Below, one piece after another: positions 1 through 11,700 of a stretch of 64,000 nt of DNA. Made by a program: the position numbers and the translations under genes. The number at the start of each line of letters is the position of its first letter. Position 1 is the stretch's first letter. Under the pieces are notes generated by a model, which did not search any database, was not told the DNA's origin, and worked only from the letters and a program-made list of their open reading frames with translations. Source of the stretch: Diphasiastrum complanatum (Eukaryota > Streptophyta > Lycopodiopsida > Lycopodiales > Lycopodiaceae); NCBI GenBank assembly GCA_029204225.1, contig CM055095.1, positions 53,169,836 to 53,233,835 on the forward strand, in the 5' to 3' direction.

Positions 1-1598
1 ATGATGATCTCACTTATATTCAGGTTGAGGAGAGGCGTAAAGCCTCCCGGATGCCCGAGAGACTGGTAGACAGGTCATATATCGTGGTCAAATACGATTT
101 GTTGTTGGCATCCCTAGTAGCTCCCAGAGCTAGGGACTTGGGGCCCCCGGGATTGGGAGCATCCCAAGGCCCCATCCATACCATCTTCAGATTGGGGTAT
201 GGAACTGTGATGGCATTCACTCATCCTCTACAGCAGGTGAACCGATTGACTTTATTACTGGAAGAGACTTACTATTTTTCATGGAGACACACGAGAGCCA
301 AGAGCGAGGACTACCCACTTTCCTGGGATACAGATGGGAATCAGTATACAGACCTGAGACTAGATCAACTAGCGGCCGTGGTTCTGGAGGGGTGGCTTGT
401 CTCTATAGAGAGTCCCTTCATCAAATTATTGAGTTCGTCAGACACGATGAGCATGCACAATATATCTGGATTCGTATTACAGGACAGGAGATTGGTTTGG
501 ATAGGGACATTTTCATTGTTGTCTGCTATTTTCCTCCGGAGTCCTCTTCTTTTATTGAGGGTGTTGGCTCACCTTCTTTTGTTTAGTGGATATCATCAGA
601 TTTGCTGAGCGGGAGCATATTTTCCTCACTGGGGGATTTTATGTCCGGATTGCTTCACGACAGACAGACTTCCATGATTCTACAGACCAGCTCCGAGTTC
701 ACGCCCTTGACAGTGACAGCTTGGGGATCACCAGAATTTTTGAGGATGGACCGGGACCTATTACAACATATGGTGAGTATCTGTTACAGTTTGGTGAGGC
801 ACATGAGTTAGTCATTTAGAATGGCCTACCTCACTGGCCTAATTCTGGCAGCTATACTTGTCATCCTCATAGTGGCGGTCATAGTGTTGTCGATTACCTC
901 ACGGGGTCACCTTCATCCATTCCCCTCATTCACAGTTTCTATGTCTCTCCCACCACTCTCTCTAATCATTTGTTCCTTTCCTTCGCTATTGGCCACCTTC
1001 CATCACTGCCACCTCCACCACAATCCACACTACCCCGTGCACCCCAATACACTTTCCACCCCCTCTACATACGAACTCTACCAAGAATCCCTTGCCTCCT
1101 TACTTCACTCTTTTCCGCACAACAAACCACTGAGTCTCAGGCTGCCTTCCTCACCACTTCTCTCCATACCGCTACAACTGTAGCCTTTTCATCTAAACCT
1201 CACAAAAACAAACCAACTCATCCGCGATCACCTCAACCTTTCCATCCACCATGGTACAATGCGGAATGCCTATGATGACTCCGAAGGAAGCCGCCTTGTG
1301 AACCTCCTTTTCAGCTCCTCTTCTGGTGCCTTTTGGCGTGAATTTATCCCCCGTGCTCCACCCCCTCTCTTGGACGACCTACATACCTGGGCTGACTATG
1401 CTACCCAGCTTTACACTATACCCACTGATATGCCCATTTCCATCTCTCCTCGACCTTCAGACTTCACCCTCTTCACCCCTGATTTGGTCCAGGCGGCATC
1501 AAAAAATTGAAAACCCATCGAACTAGAGACATTGAAGATCTTGAATCTGAACTACTGATTCACGCCTCAAACACTTTTGCCCCCAGACTATCCACTCT
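1..1598 (+). mobile_element. LINE fragment: APE-type endonuclease and pre-RT region
   Basis: This is the first half of a non-LTR retrotransposon ORF2, read in all three frames because of small indels and stops. The endonuclease would nick target DNA for target-primed reverse transcription. Visible blocks are GRGSGGVACLYRE near 380-420, IWIRITGQ and VCYFPP near 465-540, IFLTG near 615-635 followed by a phenylalanine where the family has the metal-binding Asp-Phe, and a C-terminal SVVDYLTG with an SDH-like motif near 880-970. A pre-RT segment follows (PPWYNAEC near 1240; FAPRLSTLV near 1575-1598). It stops exactly at the LTR of the inserted gypsy element. The window edge cuts the 5' end. It is certainly degenerate, and the family assignment is good. 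Confidence 0.8.
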
Positions 1599-2045
1599 TG
1601 TTAGAGCCCAGTTACGGCTCTATCATGACCTCGGCACGGCCGGTTACCAGAGGGCCTGAGGCCTAGTATTGGCAAGGGTTGGTGACCGATGAGGACATCT
1701 GTCCCAAGCTGGGACCGGTGCGTCACAAGCAATGACCCGGTGTAACAAGCTGTCAGAGATGCGGTGAATAATGACCGTCGGGATCCTAGCCGTCAGTTAG
1801 GAGATGCTAGCCGAGGTGACCTAGCGGGTCACAGGTGTTTGGCAGGGCATGGGGGTAGTACCCTATGAGTCACTTGGTATTCACAGGTCACAGGGGTCAT
1901 GCATGCTAGGTGGACTGATCACCCACAGGTGGATGCCATGTGCCAGTTGACAAGAATAGCAAGTTAAAGGACTCAAAGATTGGGAGGTTGATTCTACACA
2001 TCGGCCTTCTAGGGTTCACGAGCTTGGAGAGGCTTGCTTGAGACA
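1599..2045 (+). repeat. 5' LTR of gypsy-1
   Basis: It starts TGTTAGAGCCC and ends GCTTGAGACA. It aligns over its whole length with 6417-6871, with scattered substitutions and small gaps, for example in the stretch around GGGACCGGTGCGTCAC. The level of mismatch between the two LTRs points to an old insertion. I could not recognise a convincing tRNA primer site just downstream. Confidence 0.88.
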
Positions 2046-2997
2046 ATTGATAATGGATCCTCGATCTAGAGAGAGAATAGCTCGATCTAGAGAGAGAACG
2101 TGGAGAAAGCTTGGATTTTTGCTTGTTTTTGAAGGATCTTGAGGGGGGAAATCGGGGAGACAGATTTGACAAGTGTTCTTGGACCTCCAGCGCTGCTGTT
2201 CCAGCCGTTTTGAGCCGACAAATTGGCAATTTTGTGGCTCAGATCCCCTCCTACAGGTTCAACGCCCTCTTGAGGCCCTACTAGCGTTTCTTTGAAGAGG
2301 AAGAAAGGCATTTCAAGGCATTTTTTTTGGGCTACATCCCTCCTACAGCCCATCGTCCTCCTGCAGCCTCCCTCTAGCGCTGATTGGAAGGGGGAACGAG
2401 TGTTTTTTCAGAGAGAGATCTGAGCGGCCAGCTTCCACAGCCCATCGCTGTATGGAGAGTCAGAATCAAGACATTTTGTCACAACAAATTGGAAGGTTTT
2501 CATCTACACAACCAGCGCAGATCCAACGCCCTCTTCAAAACGTTTTTTGGGCATTTTTTCATGTCACTTTCCAACGTTTTTCAAGGCAGCTGTTCTGAGG
2601 TAGAGTTTCTGCAATTTTTAGGTGCAAACCAACAGCCCAATCAGCAATTATCTGCTGCAGCTGCAGCACATCTCTGAAGGAGGGGGCAACCCCACATTTT
2701 TCCGTGGCCTTTTGGGGGGGATTTTGAAAGCAGAACCAGCGCCCACTTGTTGCAAAGCCAGTGCACCTCTGTGGGGGCCTTTTTTGATTGGATAGCCAGA
2801 GTTCTAACTTGCTGACACCTACAGCCGGCAAGACAACAAACTTGGATTTCAGGGAGAGCTCACTCACTTATTTTCCCTTTTGTCTACTTCTTTCTTGCTG
2901 TTTCGAAAGTTTTGGTCGGATTTGCTTTCTCTCGTTTTCTTTTTTTCCAAGTGTAATTTTCGAGTTTTGATTTTGTGTTGTCCTTTGTTTATCCATA
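2046..2997 (+). other. gypsy-1 leader, no gene recognised
   Basis: This stretch lies between the 5' LTR and gag. It contains a repeated octamer-like block around 2060-2095 (two copies of CTCGATCTAGAGAGAGAA) and otherwise no long open frame that resembles a known protein. It is most likely the untranslated leader of the retrotransposon. Confidence 0.5.
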
Positions 2998-3835
2998 ATG
3001 GAAGATGATAGAGTTGATATTCCGCTTAGCCCTCCTATTGCCCTCCAATCACCACCAGCCCTATGCTTAGCCCTGACCGTAACCCGCCTAAAGTGGCTGC
3101 TAGTTTGTCTGCTGGTGTTTCCCCTTCTGTGCAAGCTTGCATGGATAGTGTGGAGAAGACCGTCGCGGAGATGTGAGTTGTTGAAGTCTAATCAGGCTCC
3201 ATCCACCTGGATTGATTTCAAGCGGGCTTTTAGAGCTCAGCTCATTCTTCCACATGAGCATGTGCATGTGACGAATGCTTGGCTTTTGCATCATCAAAGG
3301 CAGTACATGGTGCAAGAATATGCCGATAAGTATCGTGAGACGCTTATCAAGATTCCATAATAGATTCCCGAGTGGCTAGTAGTCCACACGTTCATATTTG
3401 GCCTTCGTGAAGAGATGAGGCCTTCAATGCTTAATGAAGGGTGCAAGACCTTAGAAGGGCGGTTGCTACAGCTCTCAACTTTAAAGGTAATGTGCTCACC
3501 AAGGCTGAATCTGGAGCGCCAAGCTGGCCTCAGAAGAAGGGTTCGCGAAAGTCTGGCCAAGCTAGTCAGAAAGGCTTTCCGTAGAAGGATCCTATCCAGA
3601 TGCAGCAGGCGTTGAAGCGGAAATCTGCATCTCCTATGGTTCGCCGTGCTTACGACAAGTCTCCCCTTAGTCCAGAGCAAAAGGAAAAGGCCAAGAAAGA
3701 CGGATTACGGTTTTTCTGTCTTGGCAAGCATCTTTTCAAAGATTGTCCTCGACGCACGAGCAAGAAGCTCCATGTTTTACAACAACGTCAAGATGAGGGC
3801 AAGGATGAGGAAATTTTGGATGACCTAAACTAGCT
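2998..3835 (+). pseudogene. gypsy-1 gag remnant with zinc knuckle
   Basis: The gag protein would package element RNA in virus-like particles. From the ATG at 2998 the frame runs 120 codons. The last third matches the retrotransposon gag family: a WIDFKRAFRAQ block near 3210-3240 and VQEYADKYRETLIKIP near 3310-3358. A stop follows at 3358, after which gag-like sequence continues in other frames. A nucleic-acid-binding knuckle is seen near 3712-3752 (FFCLGKHLFKDCP); its first cysteine is lost. The remnant is frameshifted and cannot give a normal gag. Confidence 0.75.
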
Positions 3836-4241
3836 AAGTTTGATATTGTACTTGGTAAGCGGTGGCATGCAAGTAAGCAACCCGCTATAGATTTTAAGTC
3901 ACATGTGTATAAGTTCGGGCATGAGGGTATGTCTCATGTCATAAAGGGGGAGAGACCATTTGTTGACCTGTATGCAAATAAAGAGAATGGAGATTCAGTA
4001 TTTGTGGTTGTGTTATGTGAATGTTGATTCCAGTTTTGATTCTCATTTCTGTAATAATTATATAAGCACACTCACTAATGAACCACAAGAAACTTCATTT
4101 ACATCTGCATCCCCTAGTGCACATGCCTTTTCATTACAACCAAGATCTGACCTAACAAGTGACTTGGAGAAGTCCATCCGCAGTCAGTTTAAACACATGC
4201 TAATTAGTAATATGCCAGAGGGATTGCCGCCTAGTCGTAAC
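3836..4241 (+). pseudogene. gypsy-1 protease to RT linker remnant
   Basis: Frame fragments such as FDIVLGKRWHASKQPAIDF just after 3836 resemble the segment that follows the aspartic protease in gypsy polyproteins. The DSG/DTG active site itself was not seen. The 3' end, GLPPSR at 4222-4239, is the conserved lead-in to the reverse transcriptase and is split by a tiny palindromic insertion. Confidence 0.5.
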
Positions 4242-4290
4242 CTTAGTTGCCCGTTCCGAAACGAAACGCGTTCTGGAACGGGCTTCTAAG
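4242..4290. mobile_element. 49 bp palindromic micro-insertion with 8 bp target duplication
   Basis: The conserved gypsy polymerase lead-in (GLPPSRN followed by VDHCIEL) is interrupted here. The insert starts CTTAGTTGCCCGTTCC, and its other end read in reverse complement is CTTAGAAGCCCGTTCC, so nearly the whole insert is one hairpin. It is flanked by GTCGTAAC (4234-4241) and GTCGGAAC (4291-4298), a 7/8 match. Eight-base duplications and ends like C(A/T)TAG are typical of hAT elements, and the hAT-3 end in this window reads CATAGATGCCCAG. I read it as an extremely short non-autonomous hAT. No gene fits inside. Confidence 0.7.
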
Positions 4291-4298
4291 GTCGGAAC

Positions 4299-4884
4299 GT
4301 TGACCATTGTATTGAGCTCGTTCCAAGGGCAAGTCCTGTATGTAGGCCTCCTTATAGGATGAGCCTAAAAGAGGAAGAGTAAGTCAAAAGGATGTTGGAG
4401 GAGTATCTCAAGCTGGGGTACATCCGTCCTCGTTATTCACCCTTCACCTCTCCTATTTTACTTGTTAAGAAGAAGGATGGTAGTTTCCAGATGTGTGTGG
4501 AATACAGATGATTGAATAAGATCAATGTAAAGCACAGATATCCGATTCCCAAGATTGAGGATTTACTGGATGCGTTGCAAGGTGCCACCATTTTCAGTAA
4601 GATAGATCTCAAAAGTGGATACCATCAAATACAGATTCGAGAAGAAGACATCCAGAAGACGGCCTTCCGAACCCATTTCGAGCATTATGAGTTTTTTGGT
4701 TATGCCATTTGGGTTAACCAATGCACTAGCCACGTCCATGATGCTCATGAACGATGTCTTGCGAGATTATATAGGTAAGTTTGTCGTCAATTTTATTGAC
4801 GATATATTAGTTTATAGAAAAACTCATGCAGGAATTTCATTTAGAAATTCACTTCCGAAGAGGGAAGGAAAATGTGGTCGTTGA
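4299..4884 (+). pseudogene. gypsy-1 reverse transcriptase remnant
   Basis: The reverse transcriptase copies element RNA into cDNA. The N-terminal block is clear (SPILLVKKKDGS near 4447-4482). Next come [19 protein letters not shown] (4512-4570), [13 protein letters not shown] near 4593-4630, then a frameshift, then MPFGLTNA near 4705-4730 and the catalytic box FIDDILVY near 4792-4815, which keeps both aspartates. A TGA replaces an expected Arg codon at about 4509, and a TAA lies near 4380. Sequence after 4820 loses the RT thumb and RNase H by deletion. It is a dead copy. Confidence 0.85.
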
Positions 4885-6416
4885 TGCACTATTGTGAATA
4901 CTGCATCAAATGAGCTTTATTGTGGTTGACAATGATCTGATGGAGGAGATTAAGGCTCAGGAAATGGACCGCATTGTCAACATGTGGCCTGATGCGCGCA
5001 AGGAACCAAACGGAAGAGTCAGTCGAGGTTGTCGCTTCCGTAGAGGCACACACCAGCACACATTTAACATACACCATGAAGGATGGTATGTTATTGAGAA
5101 ATGGAAGAGTTTTCGTGCCAAACGTGAAGGATCTTCGTCGTAAGATACTTCATGAATGCCATGATAGTCCCTGTGCAGGGCATCCGGGTATTGATAAGAC
5201 CAGTGAACTTATTATAAGAAGGCATTGTTTCTGGCCACGACTGCAGCGAGACGTAAGGGAATACGTCCAGCGTTGCACAACTTGTCAAGTGAACAAGGCC
5301 GAGAGAGTAAGTCATCCGGGCTTGCTACATCCACTTGAGATACCTACATGAAGGTGAGAAAGCATGTCTATGGATTTTATTGTTGGGCTACCCAAGACCC
5401 AAACGGGATTAAGTTCCATTATGGTAGTGGTAGACAGGTTTTCCAAGATGGCTCACTTCATCACAACGACCAAGAAGGTCACAGCTCCGCAAGTTGCTGA
5501 GTTAATAATTCAGAATATTGTCAGGTTGCATGGCCTTCTGAAGTCCATTGTGTCTGACAAGGATCCCAAGTTTACGGGAAATTTCTGGATTGAGGTGTTC
5601 GCCAAGCTGGGAACACAGTTGCGGATGAGTATCCTCAGACGGATGGTCAGACAGAGCGAGTGAACTAGATCTAGAAAGATATGCTTAAGGCATATGCAAG
5701 TAGTACGCAAACAGACTGGGTAAAGCATTTACCGCTATTGGAGTTCGCGTACAATGATAATAGACATGCGTCCACTGGATTGAGTCCATTTGAGCTCAAT
5801 TATGGTTTCAGGCCATTGAGTCCTGCAATCATAGGGATTCCGCATAGGGTACCTAGTGTTGTAGAGTTTTTGGCTCAGATGCAGCAGAAGCTAGAGTTGG
5901 CACGAGATAACTTGTCCAAAGCTGTAGCTAGGGCAGAGAGTTATGCTCGTGAGAACCGTACCTATCGGGAATTTGAGAATGGAGATTGGGTGTATTTACT
6001 AGTCCCTTCGAAGTCGAAGGTGCTACGCACAGGAAAGTGCGCCAAGTTATCTCCTAGGTATTGTGGACCATGGTTGATTATTAAGAAGGTGAGCCAAGTA
6101 GCTTATAAGCTACAGCTACCTGTAGGATGCAAGGTGCATCCAATATTCCATGTTAGCAAACTAAAGAGATGTTTGCACGATGGCGATAACCTAGTGAAAG
6201 GTCTAGTGTCTCTTGAGGAGAGAGACACCACAAGTTATGGGCCAGACAGAATCCTAGATCGAAGGGAGCGACGATTGCGGAATCGTCTCCTTCAAGAGTA
6301 TCTAGTAACCTGGAAAGGGCATATCAGATGCTACCTGGGAGACGTGACAGGCATTGCAGAAGTCTTACCCAGAGTTTGTCATCAAGGACCGATGACTTGC
6401 CAGAGGAGGGAAGGAT
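4885..6416 (+). pseudogene. gypsy-1 integrase with chromodomain-like tail, frameshifted
   Basis: The integrase would insert cDNA into the genome. The zinc-binding H2C2 region is at about 5140-5300 (HECHDSPCAGHPGI, then CTTCQVNKAE). The core starts MSMDFIVGLPKTQTG at 5364, with VVDRFSKMAHF and SDKDPKFTGNFW following. A frameshift near 5630 separates this from the next frame (5681-6619), which carries the rest of the core (LLEFAYNDNRHASTGLSPFE), the C-terminal DNA-binding part (YCGPWLIIKK, VHPIFHVSKL) and a chromodomain-like block (PDRILDRRERRLRNR, EYLVTWKGH) near 6245-6320. Chromodomains steer integration to marked chromatin. The last part of the open frame runs into the 3' LTR. Confidence 0.88.
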
Positions 6417-6871
6417 TGTTAGAGTCCAGTTACGACTCTATCATGACCTTGGCACGGCCAGTCACCAGAGGGCCTAAGGCCAAGTATTGGCAAAGGGCCA
6501 ATGACCGAAGAGGACATTTGTCCCAAGTTGGGACCGGTGCGTCACGAGCAGTGACCCGGTGTGGCCGCCTGATCAGAGATGCGGTGTGTCTTGACCGTCG
6601 GGGTCCTAGCCGTCAGTGACGAGATGCTAGCCAGCAAGTAGTCGGGGTGACCAAGAGGGTCACGGGGGTGGTACCCTATGAGTCACTCAGTATTCACAGG
6701 TCACAGGGGCTAGGCATGCCAAGTGGACTAATCACCCACAAGTGGATGCCATGTGCCAGTTGACGGGAATAGCAGGTAGAAGGACTCAAGGAGAGGGTGC
6801 CTATGGTTGGGAGGTTCATTCTACACACCGGCTTCTAGGATTCACGAGCTTGGAGAGACTGGCTTGTGACA
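6417..6871 (+). repeat. 3' LTR of gypsy-1
   Basis: It is the partner of 1599-2045. It begins TGTTAGAGTCC right after a purine-rich tract and ends GGCTTGTGACA. LINE sequence resumes immediately after it, in the frame that reads VNLSKTKIMV. Confidence 0.88.
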
Positions 6872-8405
6872 GGGGTGAACCTCTCGAAGACCAAAATCAT
6901 GGTCTCAATACCTCTCGGGCTTTCATGCAGCGTCAGGAGCTTATCTTTGATGGACAGCCTCTAGATGTGGTTTCTTCAAATAATTACCTTGGCGTGCTCT
7001 TCACTGGTCCTACTTTCAGTATGAGACAGGCAGCTACTTCTAGACTCGGGAAGTGTCATTTTTCCTTGGTCTAAGTTGGAGAGATTATGCTTCCGGAAGT
7101 CTATTCGGGATGCCCCGAGTAAGTGCAGACTTTCTGACACCATCATCACCCCTTCAGCCATGTATGCAACAAAGATATGGTGTACAGGCATCTCCTCTTC
7201 ACATTGGGCCAGCATTTCACGCTTACAAACCACCATGTTAGCTCGCATGATTTGGGCGAAACCCTCTTCCCCACATGAGATCATTCTTGCAGAGTTTGCC
7301 AACCTCCCTATCTGGCCTCCAGCTTATCACGTACATCCAGAGAGCTCAGGCACTTCTTGATACAGAGCAGAGATACACACGGCTTGCACTCATGTCCTCC
7401 CACCATCTTCAGGCTCAGGGACACCGGCTGTCATCATCACACTTCCTCATGGAGACATTCGGTATCACTATCACAGATCTCCCATTGGGTACACACCAGT
7501 ACATTAAACGGTTTTTATACATAGCATATCTTGACCGTACTTGTCGACACCAGTTGGGAGTTAAGCCTGATTACTACTGAATTCACTTTTTGGAGCAGGA
7601 TGTCGTTGGACTTTCAGTTTTACCTCGATATTTGTCTTCAGGACTATCACACAATCTCCGCTTCACTTTGGGAAAGTTCAGAGTCTCCTCGCACCAGTTG
7701 GCTATCGAGACTAGCAAATTCCAGGGTTCACCATGAGAGGAGAGATTGTGTCGGCTATGTTCTTTACACGAGGTAGAGTCTGATGAGCACTTCATCTACA
7801 GATGCCCCATATATTATGCGATCAAAGGGAGATACCATTGCCTGTTCCGGGACATGCCTACTACACTCAGATCATTTAGTACATACAGACCCTCGTTGTG
7901 TTGAGCTCATGATACGAGAGATGGTCTTGCTACGACAGGATATGTACCAGACAGCTCACCAGCCACATTCTAGCTCTCAGGCTCAGATTACATCATTCTT
8001 CTCCAGGAGACAACCACGCCAAGACCTTGAGTCGGATGATGACGACGACGATACACCACCTCACAGATATCAGAGACAGTGTATCACTCACAGTCATGTG
8101 ACAGCTTGCACTACCCGCCCTGTTATGAGAGCACACAGTTCTCATCCTCCTAGACGATGTCGGCGACGATTCATATTACCTCCTGCTACAGCTTGTATCA
8201 CATCCTTTTTCAGCAGTAGTGCTAGATGATATGTTTCTACTCTTAGTAGCTATTTTTGGATAGTTTGTAGTTTACAGTTATATTGTTCATCTTTTATGCA
8301 TAGTTTTCTTTCTTGGAGACGTTTATATACGCTCCCATGGTTACCACATACTTGACATGTACTCTTATTGGTCTTATATGCCTTTGGGCATGGAAAAGAC
8401 ATTAA
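6872..8405 (+). mobile_element. LINE fragment: RT C-terminal region and zinc-binding tail
   Basis: This is the last part of a LINE ORF2 of the same type as the 1-1598 fragment. Blocks seen are VNLSKTKIMV near 6877, LERLCFRKSIRDAPSKCRL near 7075-7130, YATKIWCTGISSSHWASIS near 7162-7220 and AEFANLPIWPPAYH near 7290-7330. A zinc-binding-reverse-transcriptase type motif follows (SDEHFIYRCPIYYAI near 7780-7823). The catalytic RT core with the YADD-type box is missing between the two LINE parts. The 3' end runs through AATAAAG at 8403 into a TCCCTC microsatellite that may be the LINE tail. Confidence 0.8.
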
Positions 8406-8482
8406 TAAAGCCCCTCCCTCCCTCTCCCTCTCCCTCTCCCTCTCCCTCTCCCTCTCCCTCTCCCTCTCCCTCTCTCTCTCTC
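8406..8482 (+). repeat. (TCCCTC)n microsatellite
   Basis: About eleven copies of CCCTCT/TCCCTC turn into CT dinucleotides at the end. They directly follow the LINE 3' end and could be its replicated tail. Confidence 0.9.
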
Positions 8483-8571
8483 TGTGCATGTGATAATTAC
8501 CATACTTAAGTAATTATCACATGCACAGATCTCTCTCTGTGTGCATGCGATAATTACCATACTTAAGTAAA
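8483..8571. repeat. Perfect palindrome followed by a direct half-copy
   Basis: GTGCATGTGATAATTAC is followed by CATACTTAA and then by the exact reverse complement of the first arm, ending near 8526. Ten bases further on, TGTGCATGCGATAATTACC repeats the left half with the same CATACTTAAGTAA. This could be the 3' subterminal region of the hAT-1 element, but I found no target duplication. Confidence 0.7.
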
Positions 8572-8703
8572 CCATAATGAAAAAAACCATATCAAAACAC
8601 AAACCGACAAAACACAATGTAAAAACGTGAAGATAAATGATGTCGGGCTCAAGGCTGTAAAAAAGTACAATGATGTTAAACAATGTCTCATAAACACTGA
8701 CAA

Positions 8704-11700
8704 CTAACACTCATCCTCTAACTCAAAGTTAGAGTCAACGGAGTCTGTAGAACTGCCAAATAGGGAGTCTGCAGTTGACGCTGAGGGTGTCATGTGGTGA
8801 GCCTCTGCCTCTGCCTCTGCCCTGTCCCCTACCTCTCCCTCTCTCTCTCCCTCCAACCCCCTCTTGGCTGGCTCCAACTGCTCCTCCTCTGCTGCTCCCT
8901 CTAGGTTGCCCTCTCAACTATGATCTCATACCCTGGGAAGGCCCTATAAACTCAGGGTCGACCTGGCCCTCAACTGCCTGTGATACTCCAGTCCACTCTA
9001 CAAACAATGCCCCCAACCTTACCCCCCCCTGGAATGTCTGGGTCCAGGAATGGCTGGCTCCTCTTGTGTCTCAGCAAAGGGGTCTACGAATAAGTGATGT
9101 ATGTCCACCCCCCCCTCACGCTCACCGTCATCCTCTGCCTCTGTATCCCTCTCCTCCATCGACTCCTCATAACCAGGCCCAAATGCCTCTCCACCCCCCG
9201 ACAACTCATCATCTCCCTCCTACCCTCTCTCCTGATGTCGAGCTGCTCTCCTATGGCGTCGCGTAGACCGTGCCTCTTCATCTGCCTGCCTGCGCAGGTC
9301 ACGATAGATCTCATCCTCGAGCTCCTTCTCCATAGGTGGTACGTAAAGAGCAGCAGTTGTCATCTCTACCATGCAACAGCCAGGGTTCACCTGCAAAAAC
9401 AAACAGGCATGGTTAGCAAACTTCTCCATTTGTCAGATAAGTATCCTTGAAACGCAAGTACATCAAGCCAAGTAAGTCACTAACTAACTCACCTCGACCA
9501 AGCGGTCACCCTGTGTGCGTGTGCATCTCAGCATGCGTCCGTTGGTGTTCACGATAACCAACCGCTTACAATGCTCAATGGAGAGTCTCTTTCTCCTCTT
9601 TGTGATGGCTGGCCCATATGCTCCAGTTCCGCTCACAGGCAAAAGCTGAACAGTCCTATGAGAGGACTCTCTCTGCCAATCGCTGAAGGTCAAGAGTACT
9701 GCGGCCATGAAAGCTCTACCATGTCACATGCGCCAACTGGTCATCTCTCAACTGACACTGCCCTCGATCAAAAGGATACAAGCCCCGCTCAAACTTTACC
9801 ATATCTCGCGCTATATTCGTCAAAGTCGAGCCTGTTGGCAAAAGAAATAGAACATGTGTCAGGCCACAAACTGATGCCTATGCTAATATAAACAAGTAGA
9901 TTAGCAACAATATTTGCAATACCTGCGCCTGGCCATACACGCTCAGTGTACTCCACCCATCCTCGGTGGAGCTCCATGTCGCCAGGACGTATGGCAGAGT
10001 GCCACAAGGGGTGCATCATGTGGGCTACCGCATGGATGGGTCTATGGAAGAAGTCAAACCTCATCTCCCAAACACTGAGAAGCTCGTCCTTCCTGCAAGT
10101 GACATTGCAAATGGTTAGTAATCTTTGAAAGCACGAAAGCAAAGTGAAACTGAAACGAAAAGAAAGTGGTAGGAGAAATACCTATCATCATCAAAGTCAG
10201 ATCTTTGGAGCGCCTCACCAATGCGGTCCATAAACTCATATATGAGACCAAGAGTGCACCCTCTCGGTCTACTAGGCGCAACACATAGAAGATAGGTCGA
10301 AGAACCTCTACAAGCTCACCCGACCGTGTCTAGAAGTCCTCTCCAAACACTATGGCCTGGAAATGCAATGCCTATGTTGTGCGATTCCTGAACTCATCAA
10401 ATCCCTCACTGGATGCTCCCCAAACAATCTTGTAAGACGCATACTCGCTCGAGAACCAGGAAAAGGTAGGCAAAGCGAGGGGGCGTTGCGCTGGCTTCTT
10501 CAGGTCCATTCGCGAGAAGGTACGGAACAATGCCAACGTACGCTTCTTCCTAGTGACGAAGTTCACCACGCGCATGGCCTGAGAGGTGAGCTGCAAGAAC
10601 AACATTAAACAAAAATTCGTTGAAAGCTTAAAGAGGTTAGGGGCCTAGAACAACCGATAAGTGGAAAAGGCTTTACAAAGTGGCAAAAATTGTACCTCAT
10701 GAACCCATGGAAGTGCGACCATGTCGTGAATGAGAAGATCGATGCAATGTGCAACACACGAGATCCACACAATACTGGGGTGTTCCCTCATCACCATCTC
10801 TCCCATCTGTCTGTAGTTCGTGGCGTTGTCTATGACAACTTGAACCACGTGATCTACCCCAATCTCCTGCACAAGATGATGAACTCGGCCATGATGGCTC
10901 CAGCAGCTCGAGTAGACTCCACGCCTCGTAGGAAGACTGTGCCAACCGGGCAAGATACTAGGATATTGACGACGGATTGCCAATGAGTGTCACTCCATCC
11001 ATCGCTCAATATCGAGCATCCATAGCTGCAAAAAAATAACATTTCCTAGACATATGCAAACATTGTGGTACTTTGCAAAGTGAAACAAATGCAATGGTAA
11101 AGAGTAGCAAAGAATTCTTACGTCTGCCACGCTGTGCGAATGGAGCTCAGCTCCCATGTGATCGTCTCCTCCTCCTGTCATAGCATAGCCGTGCGCAATG
11201 CCTCTCTTCTCGGAGACCTCCATGAGAAATCAGTTGCTGCAATCTAAAAGCAAGTGTCCCTAACAAGTGTCAACAACACCAAAAGGGATGCCACAGTGCA
11301 TACTCATAAAATAGTTGGCCAATCCGTCGGGATCTAGCATGCCCGCCAAAAGCAACAAATGGGCACACTGAAGGTGTGTCTGACTGTGGAGCATCAGCCG
11401 CTGGATCTCTGCACCCCCCCTGCGGTAAGATCTGGCTCTGTAGGTGGTGCATCAACAGCTGATGATGACGACGATGGATGAGAGGGACCTGTTGTTGAAG
11501 GAACAATAGGATGAGAGGCTGCATGTGTGCTGATAGCTCTAGGAACATCCCCCCCGTGTGACTAGGCCCTGCCTCTACATCTGCTCCAGGCCCTACACCT
11601 GCACTGGACCTTGTACCTGCACCAGGTCCTGGACCTGCTCATGCCACTGACCTATGAATAGAGCTTTGAGATGGTCTCAATGGCTCAAGAGACGTATTGT

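Larger units (their letters stand above)
1599..6871 (+). mobile_element. Decayed chromodomain Ty3/gypsy retrotransposon (gypsy-1)
   Basis: Two LTRs of 447 and 455 bp, both starting TGTTAGAG and ending TTGAGACA or TTGTGACA, enclose gag, protease linker, RT, integrase and a chromodomain-like tail, all on the plus strand. The order PR-RT-RNaseH-INT is typical of Ty3/gypsy, and the C-terminal chromodomain places it among chromoviruses. RNase H is nearly absent because of an internal deletion near 4860. A purine-rich tract (AGAGGAGGGAAGGA) precedes the 3' LTR. The 5 bp on either side (ACTCT and GGGGT) do not match, so no target duplication is visible. The interior is non-functional. Confidence 0.9.

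Noticed and set aside
8250-8710. ORFs with long Arg-Glu or Arg-Gly runs
   Set aside because: They are translations of the TCCCTC/GAGGGA microsatellite.
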